Source: Conoideocrella luteorostrata (lineage: Eukaryota; Ascomycota; Sordariomycetes; Hypocreales; Clavicipitaceae). From it: a stretch of 64,000 nt of DNA. Shown piece by piece: positions 11,228 through 22,195 of the stretch (positions are counted from its first letter, which is position 1; every line of letters begins with the position of its first letter). The translations under genes were made by a program, and so were the position numbers. The stretch spans positions 372,001-436,000 of the forward strand of contig JASWJB010000001.1 in assembly GCA_032433595.1 (NCBI GenBank), given 5' to 3'. Below the pieces are notes generated by a model. That model saw only the letters and a list, made by a program, of their open reading frames with translations, had not been told where the DNA came from and ran no database searches.

Positions 11228-11763
11228 TGTGATAAGAATAACAATAGAATGTGGCTTAGTGGCTTGAAGCTAAAGCGTGTACGCGACCAACACACACAAG
11301 AGGAGAAGGGGAGGAATAACAGGAAAGTGGATATAAGCTGAAAAGAAGGTGGATAAAGTGATCAAATGACCTCTTTAACAATAGGAAGAGATTGTACGAA
11401 TCGTACGATTGTGGAGAATAAATATAGAAGAAGGTGGATAACGTAAAATTGCGTGATAGGTGCCGCCGGTAGGATATACCGTACGTCTCCCACTTTTGAA
11501 GGAAAAAATAAGGGATGTGAAATGCGTGATGGACGCTCTGCGAGCTTGTGTAATATTTACGTAGATAGGATACCTATCGTACGTAGCAACATTCATCTGC
11601 AGATCCGTGATAGCCTCGTTAGCACGGGTCTTCCAGTAGAGAACAAATAATATAGACCAAGTGAATGGCTTCGAAGTGATGTGCTGGAGAACGTCGTCTC
11701 TTCTGACAACCTTGCTGATCTGCGGTATTCTTAGTGGTAAGGGTGCAATTTACCACTGATCAG

Positions 11764-11963
11764 TGTGGGTTGCACAGGGTTATGCAATGATCTAGATCAT
11801 CGGCTTCAAATACAATATATTTAATAATAGTCGGGTCTATCTCAGAGGGGAAAAACATGTCAAGATATGATGCCTACGATGCTCGTATAAATAGGGTGGC
11901 CGAAAGGCGACCACGTGACGATATCCGTGCTCTTGTCGTGTGCTTGGCGGCGATATTCCAACA
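11764..11963 (-). repeat. 5' LTR of copia element
   Basis: 200 bp, 97% identical to the partner LTR. It is followed outside by the second GCATG at 11964-11968. It holds the promoter-like TATAAATA and CACGTG motifs. Confidence 0.93.
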
Positions 11964-12302
11964 GCATGACTGCCAAAGGCTTGTTGTGCGGAACTCACGT
12001 AATGTATCCTGCGATAAAACGTCAACTATCAGCCTTCGATAGCCCAATCGATAAGGAGGCCACGTTGACTGCGCTCAACACTTAAAAGAAACTATACGGC
12101 ACCATTCTGGTTTGCGTTGGCTATCTTGTACATTCGTGGAGTCCAGTATTCCACGACGCCATAAACCTTGACTCCAGATGCGGCGGTTTATGCAGGCAAC
12201 CGCAATATGATTTGCTGTATCTTCGAACGGATAGGTCTAGCAAACAAAACAATTTCTCGATAAGCGCCAAAACGCTCTTGTAGACCAAACAACGCTCACC
12301 GC
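11964..12302. other. Spacer, no gene
   Basis: Sequence between the copia element and the 3' end of the APH-like kinase gene. No coding signal recognised. Confidence 0.5.
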
Positions 12303-13744
12303 CTAAAACCCATGCTTATCAAGCCACTCTACGATATCCGCCTCAGTCTTGGCCCTGACCTCTGCTTTTTTCTCGTCATCCATTTTCTCCAGTGCAGACA
12401 CATTGCTCAATTGATAGGGACACAAAAGTCTTTTCAACAGCAACAAGTCGTAAATCTGACTAGCTCCCTGAATCTTGCGCGGAGATGCTGCACCAACACT
12501 TTCTATTGCGGCATTCCACATCTTGGCCATGCCCCAGTTCTCTCCTTTTTCTTTCTCCAGATTTGGCGGCTGCGTGAAGTCTCCTGAGAGCAACGCCATG
12601 TCAGCTTTGGTCTTCCCGTAAGTGATGTTGCAGCCAATGTCGTACAAGCCGAGCAGAAACTCGTCAAAGGGGTTAGAAACAGTACACCAGTCGAAGTCTA
12701 AAATGGCAGTAATCTTTTTGGTGTCTTTATCAAACAAGAAGTTATTGGTCGCTAAATACCTGTCGGGTCAGCCATCGAATGGTTCGGGTGGTGTGAGGCC
12801 GGATACAAGGCGCCCACTTACAAAAGTCGCCGTGTATTAAGCATTTCTGGCGCTGGTCAACGTTGGAAAGCACTTTCTCAGGCCCGCCTGCTGCAAAGAA
12901 TTTCTCAATCCTCGCACCAACACCATGAAGTTTCCAGCCTTGAATAACCGGGCTTTTGCTGGCTTTCTGCATTAAGTCATGTAGATTGCCAAACTTCCAC
13001 TCCAAATATGTCTCGACAGGATCCTGCTTCCATAGAGGCGGTTCTCCGCTTATGATCTGTCCGGTCGAGTTGAAGGTCAGGCCGCCAAACTTTGTAACCG
13101 TTTCTGGCAGCCTTGCATCTTGGATCGCCTTGAAAATCATAGCAATCTGGTGCAAGACTTTCTCCTTCTCGAGAGAGTCGAGGGCCGGAAATTCAGAGTC
13201 CAAATCCACGCCATCTTTCAACTCCATCATAGTCCAACCAAAGGTGTTTTCGTTTGCAGTGGCATCAGCTCCTGTGTTGGCTTGGATCTTAGCCGGTGCC
13301 CAGGCGTAGATCACTGGAATCAGTGAGCCCAGCCCAGCCCGTGCCATGGATTGATGGACCAGAAACTGGGAGGCGACGTCATTTTCTACGCGGTTGGTGA
13401 TGTTCGCCTCTGCTGCACTGTTACTGAGCTTGATAAGCAAAGATGTTATCCCACAAGAGGGTGCTGGGGCCGTGCCAGGTTGCGAGCCTGGAAATGAAGA
13501 TGATGTGGCTGGGACTGCTAGGTCCACTTTAAACAGGTAGTTGTTGTAGGCATACTGGCACTCTGCGCTGTATGCGACTGTTGAAGCGTTGGATATCTGC
13601 AATAGGCATTGTGAGATGCGTGTTTGTTACTAGGCGATAGAAAATGGCTACTGAGTCACTAACCTGGAGGCCGAGATTGTGCAAGAGTTGGTTGACGACA
13701 GCCATCCGGCGGGCGCATGCTGCTTGCTTCTCGTCGGCAGTCAT
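12303..13744 (-). CDS. APH-like kinase-family protein, 3 exons, intact
   Basis: Spliced gene: exon 1 13664-13744, exon 2 12822-13596, exon 3 12303-12751. Introns of 67 and 70 nt have donors GTTAGT and GTAAGT and acceptors GCAG and TTTAG. The exons sum to 1305 nt, giving 434 aa in frame. It belongs to the fungal phosphotransferase (APH/choline-kinase fold) family. The catalytic loop 'CLIHGDFSTNN' forms across intron 2, and 'ILDFDW' follows as the metal-binding DFG-like motif. The N-terminal lobe includes 'YAYNNYLFKVDL' and a Ser/Pro-rich insert. Start chosen at MTADEKQ because exon 1 then ends exactly on a phase-0 donor. No broken residue is evident, unlike the three other APH-like remnants here. 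Substrate unknown; small-molecule phosphorylation is inferred from the fold. Confidence 0.85.
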
Positions 13745-15339
13745 TGTGGGCGAGCGACTGCGTGAGATGGCCAGGTTCGTAATGTACGAGGGAGTCCGGT
13801 AGTTATGGTGGTAGAGAGAATGGAGAGCAAAGACTGTACAAGACGAGTGATATTGGAGCAATTCTCGCTAGAGTGTGGGATTGGAAGGGAAGTTGTCGGT
13901 TGGGTCATGGGTTAGTGCTGAATGCAGTGTTATTAAATTGGGATGCTGCTGCCGTAGCCAGTAGCAAGCACAGTGTTTCGCTGTCAATCAACCCAGAACA
14001 GGACAGGCCAACACGGTCGAGCGGGGTAGTAAGAAATTTTATGGAGCATATGGGGACAACTCCAAAGGACCACAATTCTTGAGACACCCCTAGGCTTTTT
14101 CATGTCACGCCCATTGCCAGCTTTACCTACTAAATTCACACACAATGTCATGGGATTCAGCGGGGTCAGCAGAAGAGCCCACGAGAAATCTACTCTGTCA
14201 ATATTTTCGATTTCCGTGGCCTTGTAGCCACCTTCTTCCGCTGCACTCAACATCGTCAACTTCATCCCTTCAATATCACTAGCAGCACCGCCACAATGTT
14301 GCTATTTTTCTTCTCTCTGCTATAATCATTATATTATTGATGTCAGAATCGTCAGAGACAGAGCCCCAGCGGGATAACCCGTCAGATAAGTCCAGCGGGT
14401 CTCTAATTCCTGACCTCCTACCATTAATTTAATATGCCTCTTTTACTAACCTCTATTGATTCCTACAGCAATCTGCCTTAAATAACAGAATAGCCTTTGT
14501 TAAGAAGAGTATAAGTAATAATATTCTAATTAACGATACCGAAAACTCACGATTTGGCTACCTTCTTTGTGATCCGGCATCCATGGCCTGTGGTATGAAA
14601 TGGCGGGGTGTGGGAAATAGGCCACTAGCCTGAAACCAGATGGTAGATCCCACCTACTGCCTCAATAGCAATACTCTACTCCATAACTCGGATAGTTATG
14701 CACGTAACGTTTACGGAGTAATCAGTATGTACATTAAATAACAAAGTTTCCGCTAAAGCACAGTGTGCAGCGGATACCTGACAGTTATAGGGACTTTTTG
14801 CGCTGGATCTTGCCCGTTGAAGCATTCGCCGGGCGCGCCCATTTGACGATTCTGCATGGTACTGTTGCCTTTAGTCAACACACTTCGGTTGGTTCATGAC
14901 ATGCAGTAGTCCTTACATAGACCAAAGGCAGCTGTGATAAGCCTCCAGTGCCGATCCAATCATAATTAAGATATTGTAATCTCGCACAGACATTGCGCTC
15001 CCGGAAGACTGTGGGATTCTGTGTGACATCCCTGCCGAGGCAAGGTGCCTTTCGTGCCATTCGTCTCCTCATGTAGTGAGTAATTGTTTATGTACAATCG
15101 TCGAACTAGTGTGGTACAGTGCCATCTATTTCTTCTCCGTTTCATTTCTCCGTCTCCTTGTTCTGTTCATTATCAAGGATCGCGAACCGGGTAGAAAAGA
15201 ACAAAGAAGAATATACAAACCGCCAAATCGTTCTGTCCAGCCGCTCAGGCAATGTTGCAATGAACTTTCTTCCCAATTCTAAGCAAAGTATACAGCTCTT
15301 CCCAGTGACGCTGTCCACCCAGGCACCCACAGACATACA
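13745..15339. other. Intergenic, no gene recognised
   Basis: Short frames at 13873-14265 and 14875-15336 on both strands lack domains. 14320-14560 is AT-rich. Some of 15150-15340 may be a decayed 5' part of the pseudogene that follows. Confidence 0.35.
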
Positions 15340-15932
15340 CCGTTGTTCCTCATACGTAGAATATGTCTGGCCCTTCTGATCACTTGTAACTTCATTACTC
15401 TTGCCTGGGCTATTTACGGCATCAAATTCCTAACTTGTCTCGGAAAATGCGACTAAAATGCAAACTATCTCCTGCGATTGCGGCACAAGCATTGCTGAGG
15501 TCGTGACAATGGGCTGCAAGTTTGACACGCTGTCGGCATCATGGCTACAGTCCGTATGTCGTGATGACGAACTCACGGCCGAGTTTGACAGATCCGGCCC
15601 CGACGAGAAGTCGAACTACTGGGCAGACCGCAATCAGACGCGTTCGCTTACAGTCGACAAAGTTGGGGCCTTGGCCGCCCACCCCATCGAGCAGGCTGAA
15701 GTTTGGACTACGTTTGTTGGCATGTCACGCATTGTTCGTTCTACGGAGAAAGGAGCATAGAATGATGGCAAGAGGACCTCAGGTTGAGAGTCGTTACAAT
15801 AAGGAAAGCCACATGAAGCATTGTCACATGGCTTTCATGGCAAGAACGCCATTGAATATAACAAACACTGTAGCAACTGTTGGCTTGGGGGGAGATAGAC
15901 CGGGACGACTGAGGAAGGAAGATGGGAGCTGA
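15340..15932 (+). pseudogene. Small membrane-anchored HxxHC protein, frameshifted
   Basis: The remnant reads in order: a hydrophobic segment ('ICLALLITCNFITLAW', near 15362-15410); a 'CGTSIAEV' block with 'CRDDELTAEF' (15458-15720, stop at 15760); 'WHVTHCSFY' near 15720-15750; and 'SHMKHCHMAF' near 15810-15840. Each step lies in a different frame, requiring at least three shifts. A single transmembrane helix followed by two H-x2-HC motifs recalls a common fungal small-protein family, distantly like the UstYa/DUF3328 type found in metabolite clusters. The exact family is uncertain. Clearly non-functional as read. Confidence 0.5.
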
Positions 15933-18157
15933 AAAGAGGCAAGAATTCAGTGATATACGCACAGAAGATCAAGACACCACTGTTAATCTCAAGATTTCAT
16001 CGATTATGATAATACTCCCGGCGTGTAGTCTTCTGCTGCTGGACGATTTTAGCTGCTCGTTTGAAATTACAACGTTCCGGTGTGTATTGTATTGAAAACC
16101 AGCTAGGCGATTACTACGACTATTTTATCGCTAATGAGAGAGGAATACTGTCACCGAACATACCCAACGACTAAAATGTCGGTCATGACCGAGGCTTATC
16201 TGGACTTCAAGCTTGATACCTGGCTAGACTGATGATTCATGCCGACTATAGCCCCAAATAGATAGCTGAAATCTAGGTATAAGTAGCAGTCTAATTGCCC
16301 GTAACTGCACTGAATCAGGTAACCGCTTCCATAGCTGCTCACATTGTGACGAAAACAGAAGGCTGGAAGCCAAGCCAGAATCGAAAAAAGCCCATTGCAA
16401 CAGGCACGGACACATTTTACAATTAAGAAAGTTCCCCATGGATACCTGACAAAATGGCTGGAAACAAGGCTTAGATGGGTCTTGTGCCATCTGCCATCTC
16501 TGTCTCTGTCGTGCCGCAGCAATGCGTGCTTTGTGGGTAACGACGAAGCTGATAGCAACGGGATTGACCTAAACTGCTTGTGCACTGTCCACTTGAGGAC
16601 CAAAAGACTACACTTTCGATCTACTTAACTGGTTGGTGGCAATCCGTAAAGAGTTTATCTCGATCGGAGCCGAGGCATCGGTGTGGCGTCGAGAGGGCGT
16701 GGCGTCAAGCTGTGTCGTCCGACCCTTGCAACGACTAGGCCAAGTACGGAAGGTATGGGAATGTTATCGATTTTACCCCGCTACAATCTAGATTGTAGAT
16801 TCTCGTCTGCAATCTCCGTAATGCCCCTGTCTCTCAACCGGATCCCATGAAAACTCCGAGCAGGGAACTTTCACTCGGAAGACCGTTCTCTAGCTGAACG
16901 CTATACGCTAACTAATGCGAGAACTGGGGCTTTCTAACAGCGCAGTCAGCACCGTTCAATCCAGATCTGGCTAGACAAGCGTATAGACTTTCTATCCAAC
17001 GCCTAGCTCGCATGCACTCTCATCACTCCAGTCCGGCTTGGGGAGACGATCTGGTCGATCTAGCAGCTTCGGCAACTTCTCTCTAGGGTATCGCCCGGGG
17101 GTATTCGGCCGGTCTCAGCAGAGGGTCTAAGCGTCGCTACTGCTGATCCGGCCCCCCAATTCTCACCCTGCGACAGCCGTGGGCGCGTGACATGCATTCT
17201 TATGTTCAACTCAACATGGGAAGTAGTAGGCAACCCTGTTCCGACGCCCATGTTGGTTAGTTTCCTTCAATTCTGCGAAAAAGACAGAACCAACACAGCG
17301 GGGTCTTACTGCACAAACATGACCAACAAGGCAAAGATGACCAACTGAGAGATACGCAGTTCGCGCCCCCGTTGGAGTTGACACATGAAGACCGAGGCTT
17401 GTTTAACACGGGATGTGTACGACCAATGCGCCGAGAGCGACTCAAGTACGATATCCTCCTTCATAGCGAAATTAAATTCCTCCAGTCGCATCGTTTCGCA
17501 TTAATGTGAAAAGCAGTCCCGTTAGCAAGTCGACGATAGTCGTTCACAAAACTGAATAGCATCAAATCCAAGGATTTCACACGCACTGTGTATAGTATGA
17601 GCAATGGGAAAGAGGCATGTGGCGGGTCGGGCTGACCGACAGGCCCAGGCAATACCGTAATAGGCCAAACTTTCATAGAATGCAGACGAGATAATCGCGA
17701 CGAGCCAATTGCGATCTTTGTCCTCGTCCATTGAGTTGACGAGCTCCAAGCATGGTCCTAGATTCAGTAGAAGCTACAAGTATTACCCCTCATTTTAATG
17801 TCATGATGAGCAGGTTGATTAGCTAGCTCGTCGGGTATTCTCAGACCGTGAACTTACACCTCATGTCACGTCTTTATGTAGGCTTTATAAAGACTAGAAC
17901 AGCAATAAATGCTGCAAGCTGAAAACCGACAGCTGAACCTTGGTCCGTCCGACTAGCGGCAAGAGTATACCTACCGTCACGCCGTTATTATTGCGAGTAC
18001 CGTCGTTGAAGTCTTTGACTACAGAGATTGTCATATTTGATCTTGGGTTTGTATTTCTTCTTTCTATAGACCCCAGAGACTACGAATAGGTAGATGTTAA
18101 GACATTCGCTGTTTCTACAGTTGCTGATGAACTGCTGTAAGTATTTACACTTCAAAA
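15933..18157. other. Intergenic with unassigned open frames
   Basis: The minus frames 17522-17749 and 17461-17676 overlap in different phases. Joined, they would give a protein-like stretch ('MDEDKDRNWLVAIISSAF'), perhaps a decayed gene that I cannot name. Frames at 16196-16628 look like chance. Confidence 0.3.
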
Positions 18158-19030
18158 TTAATATAATAGGACAGTATGATTGAGGACATACTCTGGAGAA
18201 TAATTCAAATAGTTCTCGATAGGATCTGTACCATTTTGCTTCCGACAAGAATCGTGGGCCTTACAGGGCCTATTCTTTAAATGAATCGGCGTATCAGCCA
18301 GCCCATCGTCATCCTTAAGGCAGCCATCAATCCACTCTCTACCATTCCACCCGTCGAAGGAGAATGTATGAAATAAGCCGAACCAATAGCCAATCTCGTA
18401 AATTGCGGTTACACCATCATTGCGGTCTAGCCCTTCATCACCACCAGTACCCAGCCGAAGAACGCAGCCGTCTAAGAGAAGCCCATCTTTCTCAGATAAT
18501 TCGCTTGGGAATGTGCAATGACCATATGGTGTATGTTCATCCATAAAATACAAGTTAACTGACTTTGCATCGCCCACATGAAGGCTTTTCTTCATAGCCT
18601 GTCTATCGCGTTGAGTTATCCAGCTGGGGTTGATGGTCCAGTTGGCACCCTTGAGATAAAATTGAATACGGGCTTGGGCAAACCCCTTATTAAGTACCTC
18701 TTCCTGCTTCTTCAAGGTGTCATTCTGGATAAATGGTCAGCAACTTGATGGGATTCTCTAGATTTAGGTGTCGTACACTGGTAAGGTAGGCTGGACTTGT
18801 CTTTGAGCTTGCAACCATATGAATATCAAGTCGACGTCAATCTTGTCATTCACTCCTCGGCGGTAGCTCTCCTGCCCGTAAGAAGCGGGTTCGGCTTTCT
18901 AAGAAGACGTAGCCAACGACATTTCTAGACTTTATGCTCCACATATCGCGTCGTCATTGTTGTCAATGTCTTGTACTGCTGCCATTACCATAGGTATTAG
19001 GGCAGCACACATAACCGAAATTAGACGCAT
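18158..19030 (-). pseudogene. Secreted M43 (pappalysin-like) metalloprotease pseudogene
   Basis: Decayed fungal extracellular metalloprotease. The ATG at 19030 opens a signal-peptide-like segment (MRLISVMCAALIPMVMA). In-frame TAA and TAG stops follow, then a frame change to 'DIHMVASSKTSPAYLT'. A plausible 52-nt intron (GTACGA..TCCAG, branch GCTGAC) leads into the frame 18715-18158. The catalytic zinc motif, normally HE-x2-H-x2-G-x2-H, reads YEIGYWFGLFH, so two of three histidine ligands are tyrosine. The stops and both His->Tyr changes are explained by CpA->TpA transitions. 'PIENYLNYSPE' near the end is the family's usual Met-turn region. Not functional. Confidence 0.8.
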
Positions 19031-20357
19031 TTTTCTAGAAATGAAAGAATTAAGTTCAATAAGTATTCAAATTCTTCAAAAACCTGGTTCTTTAGGAAGG
19101 TTGAGCTGATATGTGATAAGTAAGTCCTTAGTTTTCTTTTACTAGAAGATAGCGTCTCTTATATAGTTTCCCTGACAAACACTCCTTGATATTGGCCAGA
19201 AGTTTTCCGTTCGTGCGCATACAAAAAGGGTTAAAATGTATCTGGAAGGGTTTCGGATGAGAAACTCAGAAAGCGGATGCTATTCGAATCAGTAGAAAGC
19301 GCCCAGCAACAAGTTCGCGATTCAGATGTCGCCGGCTCGAGGTAAAGATTTGTACTATGCGTTTTTCATTCTTGATTGTCGATCTTCAAGCAAGAAGAGC
19401 ATAACTACCGGCGTGAGTCATCTAGATGGCAGCACGTCATCACTTATAATACTTCAGCCGGGTCGTTAGCTTGCAAAACTGCTAGTAAATACCAAATTGC
19501 TACATATCGTCTCGTCAATTGTTATTCAAAGATGCAGCTGATGCAGCGCCTAATTTAATCCTGGTAGCGTAGTGGCAAACTTTAGCCAGCGCTTAAAGCG
19601 ACGTATTGCCCTCGGACCGCCGTGCGGCGCTGGCAGCTCCGAATCTATTGTCATCTCCCACGAGTCTCCTACGCTGATGCTCTTCGGAATTGTTTGGGGG
19701 TTTGTCGAATGTATTTCCAGTGCTGTAGATGCAAACTGTTGTACAATGAGGGACACAAGCCTTATTCTAACGTTGTGATCATCAAGCTGAGCTCTGGTCC
19801 TGCCTATCCATGCTCCCACGTTATCATGCACCGTGGAGCCCTAGGTGGATTCAAGCATGTCAACCTAAATCCGGTGCTCCGGTTCGGTGTGCAAGTTGAT
19901 GGCCCAACACTAAGTTTAAAAGGATTGATTCTGTCTTTCGGCGACAACAATTGGCTCCGGATCGTCTCACTGCAATTTTCATGAACCCTTTTGGTTTTCT
20001 AGTCGGCCCTCTGGCCGGAAAGTCGTGGTGCGTGCCTCTGGTCCAAGAGACACCCTGTGGTAGTCAATTGGTTGTGATATGGAGTCGGCGTACCCGTTGA
20101 TGTAATTCAGCGCGCACGCTCAGCGCAGCCCTGCGGAATAGTCTGTAAAAGTCGCGGTATATGTTGCAACAAACGCATAGAGATGGATGGTTTCTATAAA
20201 AGAGCAATTTAATTACTTTATGAACCCGATGAAAATGGCCCTACAAAGCACCCCGGCAGCCACGCCGATTGTCCTCATCTGTGACTGACCGTATGTGAGC
20301 TTTGTGGTGTTGAAAAATTGCCTTTGATAGTACATATTAGCAGAGAAAATTTAGCAA
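19031..20357. other. Intergenic, no gene recognised
   Basis: Open frames at 19550-19984 on both strands have no recognisable domain. Upstream of 19031 lies what would have been the protease promoter. Confidence 0.35.
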
Positions 20358-20456
20358 ACCAAGATGGCCGAGTGGTTTAAGGCGGTGCATTTAAGCTATT
20401 TTTAGCACTGAACTGCACTATCGAAAGATGCCTGGGTTCGAACCCCAGTCTTGGTA
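20358..20456 (+). tRNA. tRNA-Leu (anticodon UAA) with intron
   Basis: 99-nt type II tRNA gene. The acceptor stem ACCAAGA pairs with TCTTGGT and is followed by discriminator A. The D arm is TGGCCGAGTGGTTTAAGGC. The anticodon stem GTGCA/TGCAC encloses TT-TAA-G, then an intron of about 17 nt after the base 3' of the anticodon. A long variable arm precedes the T arm CCTGGGTTCGAACCCCAG. Reads UUA leucine codons. T runs follow at 20467-20495. Confidence 0.93.
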
Positions 20457-20881
20457 ATGCTTTGATTTTTTTTATTCCTCTTTTTTTTTTGGGCGTGCAT
20501 GTGTGTGCGCATAGCGTCTTAAATTTTTTTTTCCTTTTTTTGGTTTGCTTGTGCATTGTTCTTCCATTGGCATTGCGTGGGAATAAGCAATGATTTTTTT
20601 AATATCTTGTTGGAATAATCCTATTAAAGAACTAAGTACTGTGTAAAGAAGCCTCTGAGCCGACAAAATTCGGAGTAGAATTCACGCTAACTACTCCGTA
20701 CAACTCTTCCCTATCACATAAACCAATTTGACCTCTTACTGTATACATAATATATGGGGATCCAAACCTGCTCCACCGACAGTGTTCATCTACAGTATGT
20801 GACGATAACTTTTGGCATGGTTGCTGGTGCCATAAGTTGCACCGATACTCGCTGGCGTTGACGGTACCTGAAGGCAAAAAC
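20457..20881. other. tRNA 3' flank and spacer
   Basis: T-rich runs typical of polymerase III termination at 20467-20550, then unassigned sequence up to the end of the zinc-finger gene. No coding signal. Confidence 0.5.
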
Positions 20882-22195
20882 TTATTGCCCCCCACCATAG
20901 ACGTTGTTGTTTCTTTCCAGGTTATCATCTCCCATGGGGTTTGAGTTCCAATCATCGGGCCAGGCCATTAGAGGGGGACATCTGCGACTGAAGGGACCTG
21001 ACAATGGCCTGAACACACATCGTCGAATTTCATTGATAAGCGACTCCGTATCGCCTTGTTGGCCTTGTAGCACCTGCATGTCGCGACCGCGCAGCGAATC
21101 GGGCAGATCGGCCTGCAGCATAGGCTCAGTGCGGGACCAGAGTACCGCAGCGACTTCAGAAATGTCTTCTCGAACGTATGGCGACGCGGGTCTTGCATGT
21201 CCACGGAAGAGGGCATCCCACATACGATACCACTTGTCCCCGTCGGATTCTCGACGTCGAGGTGCCAGGGACTGGAGTTTTTGTCGTTCCTCACCATCTA
21301 GCGAATCAGGTTTGTCCATAAGACTGCAGGTCGGCGTTTGGAAATGATCAAGAAACGGGGCCTCCTCTGTCCAGGACTCCCAGCAGATGGCACAGTAGTA
21401 GTTTAAGGAGTGGCATCGCTCAAGGTGCTGCTTGACATCGCCGTACCTTTTCAGGCTATACTTGCGATAACAGCGGAAGTACTTAATGGGGTCTAATTTG
21501 TAAAAGGGACAAGCCAAGCTGCATAACGGCAATTCTCCGTTGTGGGCGTCGGGGGGGTCTCCGTTAGGGTCACTACCACCATCATCGCCATCGTCGTCGT
21601 CCGGGTCGCCATTTCCCTCATTGCCATAAGTTCCTACCCTTCGTTGCCTTTCCTTTGATGCCTTGCCATCTTTTTTCGATTTGCTGAAGTGGCCATTGTT
21701 GGACCTACTGGAGTTGCTGCAGGTGGTCGGCCCAGGCAAGTTTTGGCTCCAGCGGCTGCAGTGACCAACTACAGCAGCCCAAGCACAGCCGAGACACTGG
21801 ATCCAAGGTAGCACACGATTGAAACAAGGAATGATACACGCCCACGGACGCGACAGCGACTCATGCTCAGGATTCGCTTGGTCCTGGGGAAGGAGTCTTA
21901 GAGTTGAGATGGGTAATTTGCCTGAGATGGCCTTTGACGGGACCCTGATGGTTGTGCCGGCCGGTACGGATCCAACTGCAGCATTGTCAACTAGTAAATA
22001 CAAGTTAGAGCCATGTACGGAGTAGCAAGCGAACACTCGCACTGTCATTGCGTTTGGTACTACGTGCCACAGTGCACATGCAGTGACCCCTTCTACCGTC
22101 CCTACGTACCTTGGCACCAGGATATGGCCTGGTCCGAGCTGGTGCCATGCAGGAACCCGGTCCAATATCGGACGGCAAGACTGATCTTGTAGCAC
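20882..22195 (-). CDS. C2H2 plus LFPG-module protein
   Basis: Open minus frame of 437 codons. The reliable part is the C-terminal 270 residues: an acidic/Gly spacer, then 'LACPFYKLDP', a first Cys/His unit ending 'DVKQHLERCH', a second unit 'YYCAICWESW' to 'DHFQTPTC', and 'DKWYRMWDALFRGHARPASPY'. This layout matches the genes at 24.5 and 28.2 kb. Here the module motif is LFRG, so the usual Pro of LFPG is replaced. The first about 165 residues look less protein-like, so the real start may be internal or behind an unrecognised intron. Likely a nuclear or cytosolic nucleic-acid-binding protein by its fingers; function unknown. Confidence 0.6.
   Translation of the reverse strand: MLQDQSCRPILDRVPAWHQLGPGHILVPRYVGTVEGVTACALWHVVPNAMTVRVFACYSVHGSNLYLLVDNAAVGSVPAGTTIRVPSKAISGKLPISTLRLLPQDQANPEHESLSRPWACIIPCFNRVLPWIQCLGCAWAAVVGHCSRWSQNLPGPTTCSNSSRSNNGHFSKSKKDGKASKERQRRVGTYGNEGNGDPDDDDGDDGGSDPNGDPPDAHNGELPLCSLACPFYKLDPIKYFRCYRKYSLKRYGDVKQHLERCHSLNYYCAICWESWTEEAPFLDHFQTPTCSLMDKPDSLDGEERQKLQSLAPRRRESDGDKWYRMWDALFRGHARPASPYVREDISEVAAVLWSRTEPMLQADLPDSLRGRDMQVLQGQQGDTESLINEIRRCVFRPLSGPFSRRCPPLMAWPDDWNSNPMGDDNLERNNNVYGGGQ

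Larger units (their letters stand above)
9685..11963 (-). mobile_element. Internally deleted Ty1/copia LTR retrotransposon
   Basis: Complete 2279-bp insertion on the minus strand. Two 200-bp LTRs (9685-9884, 11764-11963) differ at 6 positions, and GCATG occurs directly on both sides (9680-9684, 11964-11968). The internal region keeps a gag-like frame and the last part of the RNase H domain. Protease, integrase and reverse transcriptase are absent. A purine-rich tract (AAAAAGAAGAGA on minus) just before the 3' LTR is a plausible polypurine tract. It cannot encode its own transposition, so it is non-autonomous. Four solo LTRs and diverged LTR copies of the family occur elsewhere in the window. 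Confidence 0.92.
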
